Shown: positions 34,870 through 44,716, counted from the first letter of the stretch. The stretch is 64,000 nucleotides of DNA from Pseudomonadota bacterium (GCA_023386635.1 JAEWJH010000027.1:24701-88700), one strand, 5' to 3'. The notes: generated by a model from the letters alone, not told the origin. Numbers and translations: made by a program.

Positions 34870-37800
34870 ATGCGACTGGGCAGGCTGAAGTCTTTGCGAC
34901 CGGAAACGCGCGAAGCGGTGAAGGCCGCTGCGCGCCGGTCGGGCCAGTCCGTGCAGGAGTGGCTCGACACCGTGGCCGCGCAGCAGGCCGCCCTCGAAGA
35001 CGACGACGATCTGTTCGAAGACGACAGCGAAACCGTCGAGCAGCGCCTCGATGAACTCACCCGCAAGATCGACCGCCTGACCGGCACGGGGCCTGCCGCC
35101 TATGCGCCGCTGCGGCAGCGCGCTGCTGCTGCCGTGCCTGCGGTGCAAGCCCCGTCCGACACCGACCATCTCGCCAAGCTGGTGGAACGGCTCGACCGCC
35201 GGCTCGACCACTTCGTCAGCTTTGCCCATTCGTTGCCGTCCGTGGTGACGACCCCGACTGCGCCGGCGGGCGTCGACCGCGCGGTGCAGGAAATCACCGC
35301 ACGTCAGCGCGCGCTGCGCGGCGAAGCGGTCGCGACCCCGCAACGCACGGCACCGCCGGCGCCGCAGGGCCATCTGCCGCCGTTCCCGGCCAATTTCGCG
35401 CCTGCCCCGCCCGCCGCGCCGATGCCGGCACAGGCGATGGCCGCATACGTCGATCCGCAATACGCTCACGCCGCCGGTTATGCGCCGCCGCAGCCAGCCG
35501 CCCCCTATCCCGCACACGCCGCCCCAACGCCCTCCGCGCCGATGCCGACGGCGCATACTTTGCCGCACCCGGCTCCGATCCAGCCGGCGCCGCCGCAGCC
35601 GATGCCGCAGCAGGCCCCCCTGCCGACCCAGGACCTGTCGGGGCTCGAAAAACAACTGCGCAGCATCACCAATCAGATCGAGACCCTGCGCCGACCCGGC
35701 GTCGAGGACGCGATCAATGCGTTGCGCGATGAACTCGCCCAGATCGCCCAGGCGCTGACCGAAGCGATGCCGCGCCACGTCATCGACGCGGTCGAAGCGC
35801 AGATCCAGAGCCTGACGCAACGCCTGTCGGAAGGCCGTCAGGCCGGCGTCGGCGAGCAGGTGCTCAGCAATATCGAGCAGCATCTCGCGCAGGTGCATGA
35901 GGCGCTGCGGTCGCTCACGCCAGCCGAACATCTGATCGGTTTCAACGAAACGGTGTCGGCGCTGGCCGAGCGCATCGACCAGATCGTCACGCAGCGCGAC
36001 CCGGCGAGCTTTCGCCAGTTCGAAGACGCGGTGAACAATCTGCGGGCGATGACCGCCCATATCGCCTCGAACGAGACCGTAGGCCAATTGGCCGCGCAGG
36101 TGCAGACGCTGGCCGCCAAGGTCGATCAAATCGCCTATACGAGTTCTGGCGACGCCGCGCTGGCGCATCTCGAACAGCGCATTTCCGCGCTCGCCGATGC
36201 CATCGCCACGCGCAACCAGAATGGCGCAGCGGTGCCGCAGCGGCTCGAGCATCTGGTCGGGTCGCTGACCGAGAAGATCGAGCAGTTCCAGTCGGCGCGC
36301 GGAGGCAGCGTCGCCACCGACCATCTCGAAGAACGCATCATCAAGCTCGCCGAGAAGCTCGACGCCTCGGATTCGCGGCTCGCCAATCTCGAATCGGTCG
36401 AACGCGGGTTGAGCGAACTCCTGGTGCAGGCCGATCGCAGCAACCGCAACCGCGAGCCCGCCAGCGAACCGCCGGCGCATGTGGATGCGCTCCGCCGCGA
36501 CGTGGCGCGCACGCACGATTCGCTGGAGGCGATGCAGGGGACGCTCGGCATCCTCGTCGACCGTCTCGCGGCGATCGAGCATGGCATCCGCGAGCGCCCG
36601 GCCGCGCCGCCGGCTGCCGCGCTGCCGCCCGCCGCACCGATCACCCTTCAGCAGCCGGTCGAAGCCGTCGCCGCGCAGATGTTTGCTGCCGTGGCGCAGG
36701 CGAAAGCTGCCGCCGCGGGCGAGATGACATCGCCGCCGCTCGCGCCGGCGATGCCCGAACAGCATCTGCCCGAGCAGCGGATGCCGGAGCCGCAGACCTA
36801 CGAAGCGCCGCGGACCATGCCGGCACAGCCGGCACCCGTTCCGGTTCAGGCGCAGCCCGCGCGGCCGCAGATCAAGCAAGGCGTGCGCCGCAGCCAACCG
36901 ATTGATCCCGATCTGCCGCCCGACCAGCCGATCGAGCCAGGCATGGCTCGCTCCGCCGCCGGCCGCAATGCCGGCCCCGTCGTCGCGTCGCCAGCGGCGC
37001 GGATCGCCGCATCGGAAGCGGCGCTCGGCGCTGCGAGGCCGCCGGTGATGCCCGACCCGGCCGGCGCGCAGACAGATTTCATCGCCGCCGCGCGCCGCGC
37101 CGCCAAGACCGCCGGTCAGATGCCGGTGGAACCGGTTGCCCCGGCGTCGGTGACAGCGCCGCGGATCGAACCGCGCACCGACCTCTTGATCGACCCGCAG
37201 TCCGCGGACGAACCGCGCCACGCTTTCGGTGCGGCCGCGAGCGGATCGATGCTCGGCGTGCTGCGCGGCAAGCTGAAGTCGCTGCTGATCGCATCCAGCG
37301 TCGTCGCCATTGTCGTCGGCGGCTACTACATCGTCGGCTCGATGCTCGACAGTGCGCCCAGCAGCAAGCCGGCCTCAGTCGGCAGCAAGGCCACCAATCC
37401 GCCGCCGCCCGGCCTGTATGAGGATATGGAGTCCGACGCGGAAAGCGACACCGCCGCGCCACGGTCCGGCGCGCCCTCGACCACGCCCGTCGCGCCGGCG
37501 ACACCGCTCGGCGCCGGCTCCGGCTTCAAGCTGCTCGCGCCGAACAGCACGATGCAGACCGCGCCGGATGACGCCACCCCGCCGCCCGAAGACAAACCGG
37601 AGAAGCCGGATGTCACCGGCTCGATCGGAAACGGTCGCGCGGTCTATGCCGACAAGCTGCCGATCGCGATCGGCGGCCCGCGTCTGCGCGAGGCTGCCGC
37701 GCGCGGCGAAGCCGCCGCCGCCTACGAGGTGGGCACTCGTTTCGCCGAGGGTCATCAGGGCGTCGCACGCAGCACCGAGGAGGCCGCCCGCTGGTTCGAA

Positions 37801-38421
37801 CGCGCGGCGCGGCGCGGCCTGGCGCCGGCGCAGTTCCGCCTCGGCAGCCTGTACGAAAAAGGCCAGGGCGTGCGCCGCGACCTCAAGGAAGCGCGCCGCT
37901 ATTACGGTCTCGCCGCCGACCAGGGCCACGCCAAGGCGATGCACAATCTCGCCGTGCTCTACGCCGAGGGCGTTGACGGCAAGCCGGACTACAAGACCGC
38001 AGCCGGATGGTTCGAAAAGGCGGCCGGCTTCGGCGTCTCCGACAGCCAGTACAATCTCGGCATCCTCTATGCGCGGGGCCTCGGCACGACCAAGGACCTG
38101 ATCACGTCCTATAAGTGGTTCAGCCTGGCGGCAGCGCAGGGCGACAAGGAATCCGCCAAGAAGCGCGACGACGTGGCGACGCGGCTCGATGCCGCCGCAC
38201 GCGCCAAGGCGGAGACCGCGGTACGCAGCTGGGTGCCACATCTGCAGCCGCAGGATGCGATCCGCGTGGCCATGCCGGCCGGCGGTTGGGATCAGGGCGC
38301 CGAGGCGGCCACCAAGGACCCCAAAGAACCTGCAAAAGCGCCAGCCAAGCCGATCCGTGACGTCACCAAGGATCCGGTGAAGCAACCGGTTCGCGCACCG
38401 CTCCAGCTCTCCGCGCGCTAG
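34870..38421 (+). CDS. PodJ-like polar localisation protein with coiled coils and Sel1 repeats
   Basis: A protein of 1183 residues. The N-terminal part (MRLGRLKSLRPETREAVKAAARRSGQSVQEWLD) is a conserved helix of the PodJ group; it is followed by a long proline/alanine-rich linker (about 150-260), coiled coils (about 260-560), a second Pro/Ala-rich region, one transmembrane helix (LKSLLIASSVVAIVVGGYYI, about 801-825), a disordered periplasmic stretch and about four Sel1-type repeats (about 945-1090, e.g. AARWFERAARRGLAPAQFRLGSLYEKG). Caulobacter PodJ has the same order and organises the new pole. I chose the ATG at 34870; GTG at 34855 is within the ribosome binding site. Length is somewhat greater than Caulobacter PodJ. 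Confidence 0.85.
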   Translation: MRLGRLKSLRPETREAVKAAARRSGQSVQEWLDTVAAQQAALEDDDDLFEDDSETVEQRLDELTRKIDRLTGTGPAAYAPLRQRAAAAVPAVQAPSDTDHLAKLVERLDRRLDHFVSFAHSLPSVVTTPTAPAGVDRAVQEITARQRALRGEAVATPQRTAPPAPQGHLPPFPANFAPAPPAAPMPAQAMAAYVDPQYAHAAGYAPPQPAAPYPAHAAPTPSAPMPTAHTLPHPAPIQPAPPQPMPQQAPLPTQDLSGLEKQLRSITNQIETLRRPGVEDAINALRDELAQIAQALTEAMPRHVIDAVEAQIQSLTQRLSEGRQAGVGEQVLSNIEQHLAQVHEALRSLTPAEHLIGFNETVSALAERIDQIVTQRDPASFRQFEDAVNNLRAMTAHIASNETVGQLAAQVQTLAAKVDQIAYTSSGDAALAHLEQRISALADAIATRNQNGAAVPQRLEHLVGSLTEKIEQFQSARGGSVATDHLEERIIKLAEKLDASDSRLANLESVERGLSELLVQADRSNRNREPASEPPAHVDALRRDVARTHDSLEAMQGTLGILVDRLAAIEHGIRERPAAPPAAALPPAAPITLQQPVEAVAAQMFAAVAQAKAAAAGEMTSPPLAPAMPEQHLPEQRMPEPQTYEAPRTMPAQPAPVPVQAQPARPQIKQGVRRSQPIDPDLPPDQPIEPGMARSAAGRNAGPVVASPAARIAASEAALGAARPPVMPDPAGAQTDFIAAARRAAKTAGQMPVEPVAPASVTAPRIEPRTDLLIDPQSADEPRHAFGAAASGSMLGVLRGKLKSLLIASSVVAIVVGGYYIVGSMLDSAPSSKPASVGSKATNPPPPGLYEDMESDAESDTAAPRSGAPSTTPVAPATPLGAGSGFKLLAPNSTMQTAPDDATPPPEDKPEKPDVTGSIGNGRAVYADKLPIAIGGPRLREAAARGEAAAAYEVGTRFAEGHQGVARSTEEAARWFERAARRGLAPAQFRLGSLYEKGQGVRRDLKEARRYYGLAADQGHAKAMHNLAVLYAEGVDGKPDYKTAAGWFEKAAGFGVSDSQYNLGILYARGLGTTKDLITSYKWFSLAAAQGDKESAKKRDDVATRLDAAARAKAETAVRSWVPHLQPQDAIRVAMPAGGWDQGAEAATKDPKEPAKAPAKPIRDVTKDPVKQPVRAPLQLSAR

Positions 38422-38736
38422 GTCGGCTCAGGGCGATCAAAGCGGTTCGCACTCTTTCCGTTCCCGGCGCGATCTCCGGAAAACAGCTTCACATTTTTCC
38501 GGATCACGCCTCGTCGCGCGTCCGAAAGACACAGCAACAACAATTCATCGTGCACGACACCCCACCAGGGTAGCCGTGCGCGAATTGCCGGTTACAATCA
38601 TCGCGACAACATCGTCCGGCCTGTGTGCCCGGCTTCCGCCCGGCGCGCCGTTTATCCTAAAGGTTTACCTTGGGATGACGCGCGCCGTCTCGGCGGCCGG
38701 TGTCGGGCTATTGTCGATCCGAACCGGGACTACCGA
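38422..38736. other. Intergenic region before the TauE/SafE gene
   Basis: No gene is supported in these 315 bases. An imperfect hairpin (GATCTCCGGAAAA at 38471-38483 with TTTTTCCGGATC ending at 38504) lies 50 bases after the PodJ-like stop and may act in termination. I see no clear promoter. Confidence 0.4.
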
Positions 38737-39663
38737 TTGCAGATTTACCTTCCGATCGCCGACCTGCCGGTCAACATCTTCCTCGTCCTGGGGATGGGGA
38801 TGCTGGTCGGATTCATCTCCGGCATGTTTGGGGTCGGCGGCGGATTCCTGATGACGCCGCTGCTGATCTTCATCGGCGTGCCGCCGGCGGTCTCGGTGGC
38901 GAGCGTCGCCACCCATGTCGCCGCCTCATCGTTCTCCGGCGCGCTGTCCTACTGGCGCAAGAACGCGATCGACCTTGCGCTCGGCTTCATGCTGCTGGGA
39001 GGCGGCCTGATCGGCACCTTTGCAGGTGTCTGGCTGTTCACGGCGCTGCGCTCGCTCGACCAGCTCGATCTCGTCATCAGCATCCTCTACCTGCTGTTGC
39101 TGACCAGCGTCGGCTTCCTGATGACCATCGAGGGTCTGCGGGCGATCACGCGGGCGCGGCGCGGCAATCCGATCCCGCCGCGGCGCGCGGGCATGCACAA
39201 CTGGGTGCACGGCCTGCCGCTCAAGGTGAGGTTCAAACGCTCGAAGATCTACGTCTCGGCGATCCCGGTCTGGGGTATTGGCCTGCTGATGGGCTTCCTC
39301 GGCGCGATCATGGGCATCGGCGGCGGTTTCATTCTGGTGCCGATGCTGATCTATCTCCTGCGAGTGCCAACCGCGACGGTAATCGGCACGTCGATGATGC
39401 TCACCCTCGTCACCATGGCGGCGGCGACCGTGATGCATGCGACGACCAACCATCAGGTCGACGCCGTGCTCGCGCTGATCCTGATGGTCGGCGGCGTCAC
39501 CGGCGCGCAGTTCGGCGCACGGATCGGTCAGCGCATGCGTGGCGAATGGTTGCGGCTGCTGCTCGGCGTGCTGGTGTTCGCCGTCGGCGTGAAATTCGCG
39601 GTCGATCTCGTCGCCACGCCAAATGAGCCTTATTCGCTGCGGGTCGAGGAGCAGGCGCGATGA
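38737..39663 (+). CDS. TauE/SafE family sulfite/sulfonate exporter
   Basis: A 308-residue permease with eight to nine helices and the doubled TauE/SafE domain: GFISGMFGVGGGFLMTPLLI in the first half and GFLGAIMGIGGGFILVPMLI in the second show the internal repeat. Known members export sulfite, sulfoacetate or related organosulfur anions. I used a TTG start at 38737 (MQIYLPIADLPVNIFLVLG), which gives the usual N-terminus; upstream codons from 38623 give no family-like sequence. The stop overlaps the next gene by four bases (ATGA), so the pair is translationally coupled. Confidence 0.87.
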   Translation: MQIYLPIADLPVNIFLVLGMGMLVGFISGMFGVGGGFLMTPLLIFIGVPPAVSVASVATHVAASSFSGALSYWRKNAIDLALGFMLLGGGLIGTFAGVWLFTALRSLDQLDLVISILYLLLLTSVGFLMTIEGLRAITRARRGNPIPPRRAGMHNWVHGLPLKVRFKRSKIYVSAIPVWGIGLLMGFLGAIMGIGGGFILVPMLIYLLRVPTATVIGTSMMLTLVTMAAATVMHATTNHQVDAVLALILMVGGVTGAQFGARIGQRMRGEWLRLLLGVLVFAVGVKFAVDLVATPNEPYSLRVEEQAR

Positions 39664-40445
39664 TCCGCTCCCGTCTCGTCGCCTGTCTGGTGGCCGCAAC
39701 GGCGCTGTTCGCGGCAGCGGCGCCCGCCAGCGCCGAGAAGCTGATCGTGTCGCTCTCGAACCACCGCGTGCTGGTGACCTCGAACTTCGACGGCGAGGAA
39801 CTGGTGCTGTTCGGCACGATCGAGCCCGATGCGCCGCGCGGGCCATTGCGCGCCTCCTACGATGTCGTCGTCACCGTGTCCGGGCCGGCGACCACCGTGC
39901 GCACACGGCGCAAGGAGCGCACGCTGGGCATCTGGATCAACCAGGAAGCGCGGCAGTTCATCAATGTGCCGTCTTATCTCGCCGTGCTGTCGAACCGGCC
40001 GATGCGGGAGATCACCAACGAGGACCAGCGCCGCCTCCTGCAGCTCGGCCTCGACAACGTAATCCTGCGCCAGCGCGTCGGCTCCGATATCGCCGACACG
40101 GTGCCGACCGACCCGTTCCGCGAGGCGTTCGTGCGGCTGCAGACCGAACACGGCGTCTACCGCGCCAATGCCGCCGGCGTGACGTTCCTGACGCCGACCG
40201 TGTTCCGCGCGTCGATCCCGCTCCCGGCCACCGCACCGACCGGAAACTATGCGGTCGATGTCAAAGTTTTCGCCAACAACAACCTGGTGGTGCGCGGCAC
40301 CTCGGCGCTCGAAGTGGTCAAGGCGGGCTTCGAGCAATTCGTGGCCAGCGCGGCGCACGATTACGGGCTTCTTTACGGCCTTGTCGCGGCGCTGATGGCG
40401 TTGGCCACCGGCTGGTTCGCCAGCGTCGTGTTCCGGCGCGACTAG
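39660..40445 (+). CDS. TIGR02186 family membrane-anchored periplasmic protein
   Basis: A 261-residue protein with a cleavable-looking N-terminal signal (LVACLVAATALFAAAAPASA), a beta-rich periplasmic domain (EKLIVSLSNHRVLVTSNFDGEELVLFGTIEPD...) and a C-terminal transmembrane helix (YGLLYGLVAALMALATGWFA). This is the alphaproteobacterial family TIGR02186, of unknown function, found next to TauE/SafE exporters. The four-base overlap suggests it is a partner of the permease. The domain SLSNHRVLVTSNFDG is the conserved core. Confidence 0.88.
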   Translation: MIRSRLVACLVAATALFAAAAPASAEKLIVSLSNHRVLVTSNFDGEELVLFGTIEPDAPRGPLRASYDVVVTVSGPATTVRTRRKERTLGIWINQEARQFINVPSYLAVLSNRPMREITNEDQRRLLQLGLDNVILRQRVGSDIADTVPTDPFREAFVRLQTEHGVYRANAAGVTFLTPTVFRASIPLPATAPTGNYAVDVKVFANNNLVVRGTSALEVVKAGFEQFVASAAHDYGLLYGLVAALMALATGWFASVVFRRD

Positions 40446-40458
40446 CGTTTATGTTCGA

Positions 40459-41190
40459 TCAATCCGGCAGACAGTGGCCGACCGCGAAGGCGTAGATACG
40501 GCCGTCGCCGAGCATATGCGCGGTGAAGCTGCGCGCGCCGAACACGGTGTCGAATGCTTCGTGGCGCACATTCAGCCCCCCGGTGAAAGCACCGAATGCC
40601 GGCATCACCACCCGCTCGCCGTCGGCAGCGAAGCAGCGGCGGCCGATGGTCTGGCCGCGATGCGAGACCCGCGCCACCGGATGCAGATGGCCGGCGATCT
40701 CGCCGAACCCGCCGGTCGGCTCGTGCCGGAATGACAGCGCGCCGATCTGCAAAGTGCCGCCGAACGAGCCGCCGATGCCGGTCGCGGGATCGGGATCGTG
40801 GTTGCCGGTGATCCAGATCCAGTCGCGGCCGGTCTGCAATGCCAGCAGCCCGGCGCGATCCTGATCGCTGAGTCGCGACGGACCCCGGCCGTCGTGAAAG
40901 CTGTCGCCGAGCGCGATCACACAGCGCGGGTTGTAGCGCGTCATCAGCCGCGCCAGCCGCATCAGCGTCGCCACCGTGTCGTAGGGCGGCAGGAACACGC
41001 CGCGCGCGGCATAGCTCGAGGCTTTTTCCAGATGCAGGTCGGCGATGGCGAGCACGCCCTCGGTCGGCCAGTACAGCGCGCCGTCGGGATCGGCGATCAG
41101 CGTCACGCCGGCGATCTGCAGCGGCTCGCTCTGGGTCGGGGTCGGACGCGCGACCGGTCTTTGTCTTGCTGCCGAAGCCGCCTCGCTCAT
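40459..41190 (-). CDS. pdeM: Ligase-associated DNA damage response endonuclease PdeM
   Basis: A 243-residue calcineurin-like metallophosphoesterase. The metal motifs are DLHLEK (residue about 51), GDSFHDGRG, GNHDPDP and GHLHP. PdeM belongs to the bacterial ligase-associated DNA repair set with a helicase, an exonuclease and an ATP-dependent ligase; all four are in this window. It overlaps the helicase gene by four bases and is translated after it. The precise DNA substrate is not settled. Confidence 0.93.
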   Translation of the reverse strand: MSEAASAARQRPVARPTPTQSEPLQIAGVTLIADPDGALYWPTEGVLAIADLHLEKASSYAARGVFLPPYDTVATLMRLARLMTRYNPRCVIALGDSFHDGRGPSRLSDQDRAGLLALQTGRDWIWITGNHDPDPATGIGGSFGGTLQIGALSFRHEPTGGFGEIAGHLHPVARVSHRGQTIGRRCFAADGERVVMPAFGAFTGGLNVRHEAFDTVFGARSFTAHMLGDGRIYAFAVGHCLPD

Positions 41191-43709
41191 TGCATCGCTT
41201 CCTTCACCAGCGCTTCGGCTTCCGCCAGCAGCATGTCGGGCGCCTCGCCCTGAACCTGCTCCTTGCCGATTTCCAGCATCACCGGAACCGCGAGCGGCGA
41301 GACGTGATCGAGCGGTTTATGGACGATTCGCCCCTGCACGCGCGAGAGCATTTCACCCAACCGGCGAATGTCGAGCAGGCCGGTGGCGGCATCGTCGTGG
41401 GCGGCGCGCAGCAGCAGATGGTCCGGCTGGTGCTTGCGCAGCACGTCGTAGACCAGATCGGTGGAGATCGTCACCTGCCGCCGGGTCTTTTCCTTGCCGG
41501 GGTACCGGCGCTCGATCAGTCCGGCGATGATGGCGCAGGTGCGGAACGTCCGCTTCATCAGGGCCGATTCCGCGAGCCAGGCTTCGAGATCGTCGCCGAG
41601 CATGTCCTCCGCGAACAGGTCGGCGAGCGAGAGCCGGCCGCTGTCGATCGTGCCGGCCACATCGCCCATGGCCCAGACCGCCAGCGCATATTCGTTGGCG
41701 ACGAAACCCATCGGCCTTAGCCGCGCCCGTTCCAGCCGCCGCGTCAGCAGCATACCGAGCGTCTGGTGCGCCAGCCGCCCCTCGAACGGATAGCAGACGA
41801 GATAATGCTTGTCGGCGCGCGGGAAGGTCTCGACCAGAAGATCGCCGGCGCGCGGCAGCAGCGAGCGCCATTCCTGAATCTTCAGCCAGTCGCGCACCTG
41901 CGCCGGCAGCGCCTGCCATGCCGAATGATCGGCGAGGATGTCGCGCACGCGCGCCGCCAGATAAGTCGAAAGGGGAAACTTGCCGCCGGCATAGGACGGG
42001 ACCTTCGGGTCCTCCGAGGCCGCGCGCGAGACATAGACCTCGTCCTCGACCAGCGCCTCGAATTTCAGAATCTCGCCGCCGAACACGAAGGTGTCGTTTG
42101 GCGACAATGTCTCGATGAAATATTCCTCGATCTGACCGAGCAGCCGGCCGCCGCGCGGGATCATCGTCTTCGACGCACGCGAGCGCACCAACCGTACCTT
42201 CAGCATATCGGCCTCGACGATAGTGCCGATATTCATGCGGTAGCGCTGCGCCGTCATCGGATGGGTGACGCGCCAGCGGCCGTTCTTGTCCTGACGAATT
42301 TTGGCGAACCGCTCGTAAGCGCGGAGCGCATAGCCGCCGGTGGCGACGAAATCGAGCGCAGCATCGAAGTCGCTGCGAGGGAGCTGCGTATAGAGCGCGG
42401 CGGCGCGCACCTCCTCATAGAGTTCCTCGGCGAGGAACGGCTCGCCGCAGGCGCGTCCCATGATGTGCTGCGCCAACACGTCGAGCGCGCCGGTGCGCGC
42501 CGGCGGCGTGTCCTGCGCATTATCGCGCACCGCCGCGAGCGCGGCGCTGCATTCCAGAACTTCGAAGCGATTGGCCGGCACCAGCACCGCCTTCGACGGC
42601 TCGTCGAGCCGGTGATTGGCGCGACCGATCCGCTGCAGCAGCCGCGAAGACCCTTTGGGCGCGCCGACATTGACGACGAGATCGACGTCGCCCCAGTCGA
42701 CGCCGAGATCGAGCGACGATGTGCACACCACCGCACGCAGCTTGCCGGCCGACATGGCGTCCTCGACGCGGCGGCGCTGCGTCACATCGAGCGAACCGTG
42801 ATGCAGCGCGATGGCGAGGTTGTCATCATTGATCTGCCACAGCGACTGGAACAGACCCTCGGCCTGACTGCGCGTGTTGACAAACAGCAGCACCGTCTTG
42901 TGCTGCTTGATCAGGCCGTACATCTCGCCCAGCGCATGCCGTGCGGTGTGGCCGGCCCACGGCAGACGCTCCTGCGTGTCGAGCATCGACACGTCAGGCG
43001 CGGCGCCGGCCTCCGCGATTACGAGGTCGGCGAGGTCTTCACCGCGCACCGGCTGCGGCCGCAGATAGCGGCGCAGGTCGTCCGGCTCTGCCACCGTAGC
43101 GGAGAGACCGACCGTCTGCAGTTCCGGCGCCAGAGTGAACAGCCGGGCGAGACCGAGCGACAGCAGATCGCCGCGCTTCGACGTCACCAGCGAATGCAAT
43201 TCGTCGAGCACGACACGGCGCAGCGTCGCGAACAGATACGGCGCATCGGCGGTCGACAGCAGCAACGCCAGTTGCTCCGGCGTCGTCAGCAGGATGTCCG
43301 GCGGATCGCGGCGCTGGCGCATGCGCTTCGAGGCCGGCGTATCGCCGGTGCGCGTCTCCAGCCGCACCGGCAGGCCCATCTCGCGCACCGGGGTTTCGAG
43401 ATTGCGGGCGATGTCCACGGCAAGCGCCTTCAGCGGCGAAATATAGAGCGTGTGCAAACCCTGCGTGCGGCGCAGCGTGCGGCCGGTGGAGACGACCGCG
43501 CTCGACGCCGCGCCGCGCTCGCTCAACTCCACCAAGGTCGGCAGGAAACCAGCCAGCGTCTTGCCGGCGCCGGTCGGCGCGATCAGCAGCGCCGAGCGCC
43601 CGGCCCGCGCCTTCGCCAGCAAGTCGAACTGATGGGCGCGCGGCTGCCAGCCACGGGCCGCGAACCAGCGGATGAACACCTCGGGCAGCGGCGCGGGAGT
43701 GTCGAGCAT
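41187..43709 (-). CDS. Ligase-associated DEXH-box helicase (Lhr-like)
   Basis: An 840-residue superfamily 2 helicase of the Lhr group, shorter than E. coli Lhr because it has only the core. Walker A is LLIAPTGAGKTLAGF, motif II is DELHS (in VVLDELHSLVTSKRG), motif III is VGLSATV, motif VI is LLQRIGRANHR. It unwinds DNA and DNA-RNA hybrids with 3'-5' polarity in characterised relatives. It is the first of the two leftward repair genes and lies seven bases after the methyltransferase stop. Confidence 0.95.
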   Translation of the reverse strand: MLDTPAPLPEVFIRWFAARGWQPRAHQFDLLAKARAGRSALLIAPTGAGKTLAGFLPTLVELSERGAASSAVVSTGRTLRRTQGLHTLYISPLKALAVDIARNLETPVREMGLPVRLETRTGDTPASKRMRQRRDPPDILLTTPEQLALLLSTADAPYLFATLRRVVLDELHSLVTSKRGDLLSLGLARLFTLAPELQTVGLSATVAEPDDLRRYLRPQPVRGEDLADLVIAEAGAAPDVSMLDTQERLPWAGHTARHALGEMYGLIKQHKTVLLFVNTRSQAEGLFQSLWQINDDNLAIALHHGSLDVTQRRRVEDAMSAGKLRAVVCTSSLDLGVDWGDVDLVVNVGAPKGSSRLLQRIGRANHRLDEPSKAVLVPANRFEVLECSAALAAVRDNAQDTPPARTGALDVLAQHIMGRACGEPFLAEELYEEVRAAALYTQLPRSDFDAALDFVATGGYALRAYERFAKIRQDKNGRWRVTHPMTAQRYRMNIGTIVEADMLKVRLVRSRASKTMIPRGGRLLGQIEEYFIETLSPNDTFVFGGEILKFEALVEDEVYVSRAASEDPKVPSYAGGKFPLSTYLAARVRDILADHSAWQALPAQVRDWLKIQEWRSLLPRAGDLLVETFPRADKHYLVCYPFEGRLAHQTLGMLLTRRLERARLRPMGFVANEYALAVWAMGDVAGTIDSGRLSLADLFAEDMLGDDLEAWLAESALMKRTFRTCAIIAGLIERRYPGKEKTRRQVTISTDLVYDVLRKHQPDHLLLRAAHDDAATGLLDIRRLGEMLSRVQGRIVHKPLDHVSPLAVPVMLEIGKEQVQGEAPDMLLAEAEALVKEAMQ

Positions 43710-43716
43710 CGCTCCC

Positions 43717-44649
43717 TTATCTGGCGCTTGTCGCTACGCATACCAGCCCCGGAACCGGGCTGCCTTTCTCGGTCCGCGTCACAGCAGATTCGAGCATCAG
43801 CACCGTAAACCCGGCGGCGGCGAGTGCCGCGCGCACCACCGCCTCGCTATGCGCATAGCGCAGCGTGTCGCGCAGGATCACGCCATCGCCGTCGTGCGTT
43901 TCGACTGTAAAGGCGAAGCTGCCGCCGACTTTCAGGATCGCCGCCGAAGCGGCGCAGACCGGGGCGAGATCGTCGAGATAGCTGAACACATCGGCAGCGA
44001 GGATCAGGTCGTAGCGCTCGTTCAGCGCCGCCTCGCCGCGCAGGAACGCGACCGCTTCCGCCTCCGCCAGCCGGTCATAGAGGCCCTTGGCGCGGGCTTG
44101 CGCCAGCATCGCGCCGGACAGATCGACACCGACGATGCGGTCCGCGAACGGCCGGAACGTCACCGCGGCGAGCCCGGTCCCGCAGCCGAGATCGAGCATC
44201 GACGAAAAAGCCCCGCCGGCGCGCTCGATGCCGCGCGAGGCTTTCACCGCATCGAGCAGGATCTCCGGGCCGCGATAAGCGAGCCCCTCGGTCAGCGCGC
44301 GGTCGAACCGCGCGGCGTAGCCGTCGAACAGCGCCCGCACATAGCCTTCCGGCATTGCGCCGGACGGCACCGCCCCGAGCCGCATCAGATGCAGGGTCGC
44401 CCCGTGGTTGTCGGCCGGATCGGCGGCACGGGCTTTCTCGAAAGCCGCGATCGCACCCAGACGGTCGCCGAGCTTTTCCCGCGCCTCGGCGAGCAGGAAC
44501 CAGCCGGCGGCATAGCCCGGCACGAGGTCGAGCGTCTGCTCGAACAGGTCGGCGGCGCCGGCGGCATCTCCTTGCGCCAGGCTTTCCCGCGCCCATTCGA
44601 AGCGGCGGTCGGCGGCGAGATCACCGGAGGATTGGAATGTGGTCGGCAT
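43717..44649 (-). CDS. TPR-containing class I methyltransferase
   Basis: A 310-residue protein. The N-terminal third has two to three TPR-like helix pairs (RESLAQGDAAGAADLFEQTLDLVPGYAAGWFLLAEAREKLGDRLGAIAAFEKARAADP), and the C-terminal two thirds are a Rossmann-fold methyltransferase with SAM motif LDLGCGTGLAAV, followed by VGVDLSGAMLAQARAKG and YDLILAADVFSYL. The substrate is unknown. It shares strand and near-contact with the helicase and is divergent from the exonuclease gene by 67 bases, so it sits inside the repair cluster. The ATG at 44649 is preferred to that at 44703, which lies within the divergent promoter. Confidence 0.87.
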   Translation of the reverse strand: MPTTFQSSGDLAADRRFEWARESLAQGDAAGAADLFEQTLDLVPGYAAGWFLLAEAREKLGDRLGAIAAFEKARAADPADNHGATLHLMRLGAVPSGAMPEGYVRALFDGYAARFDRALTEGLAYRGPEILLDAVKASRGIERAGGAFSSMLDLGCGTGLAAVTFRPFADRIVGVDLSGAMLAQARAKGLYDRLAEAEAVAFLRGEAALNERYDLILAADVFSYLDDLAPVCAASAAILKVGGSFAFTVETHDGDGVILRDTLRYAHSEAVVRAALAAAGFTVLMLESAVTRTEKGSPVPGLVCVATSAR

Positions 44650-44716
44650 CGGTTGCGGTTGTCGGGAACGGTGCGTTCTATCTCGCCATCGGCGGTTCTG
44701 CACCTATCTAACCGTG

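Noticed and set aside
34732..37221. 829-residue minus-strand open frame opposite the PodJ-like gene
   Set aside because: It is arginine- and histidine-rich with no recognisable domain, and mirrors the codon bias of the plus-strand gene, which has clear coiled coil, transmembrane and Sel1 features.
41766..43808. 680-residue plus-strand open frame opposite the Lhr-like helicase
   Set aside because: Low-complexity Arg/Gln/His composition; the minus strand encodes all helicase motifs.
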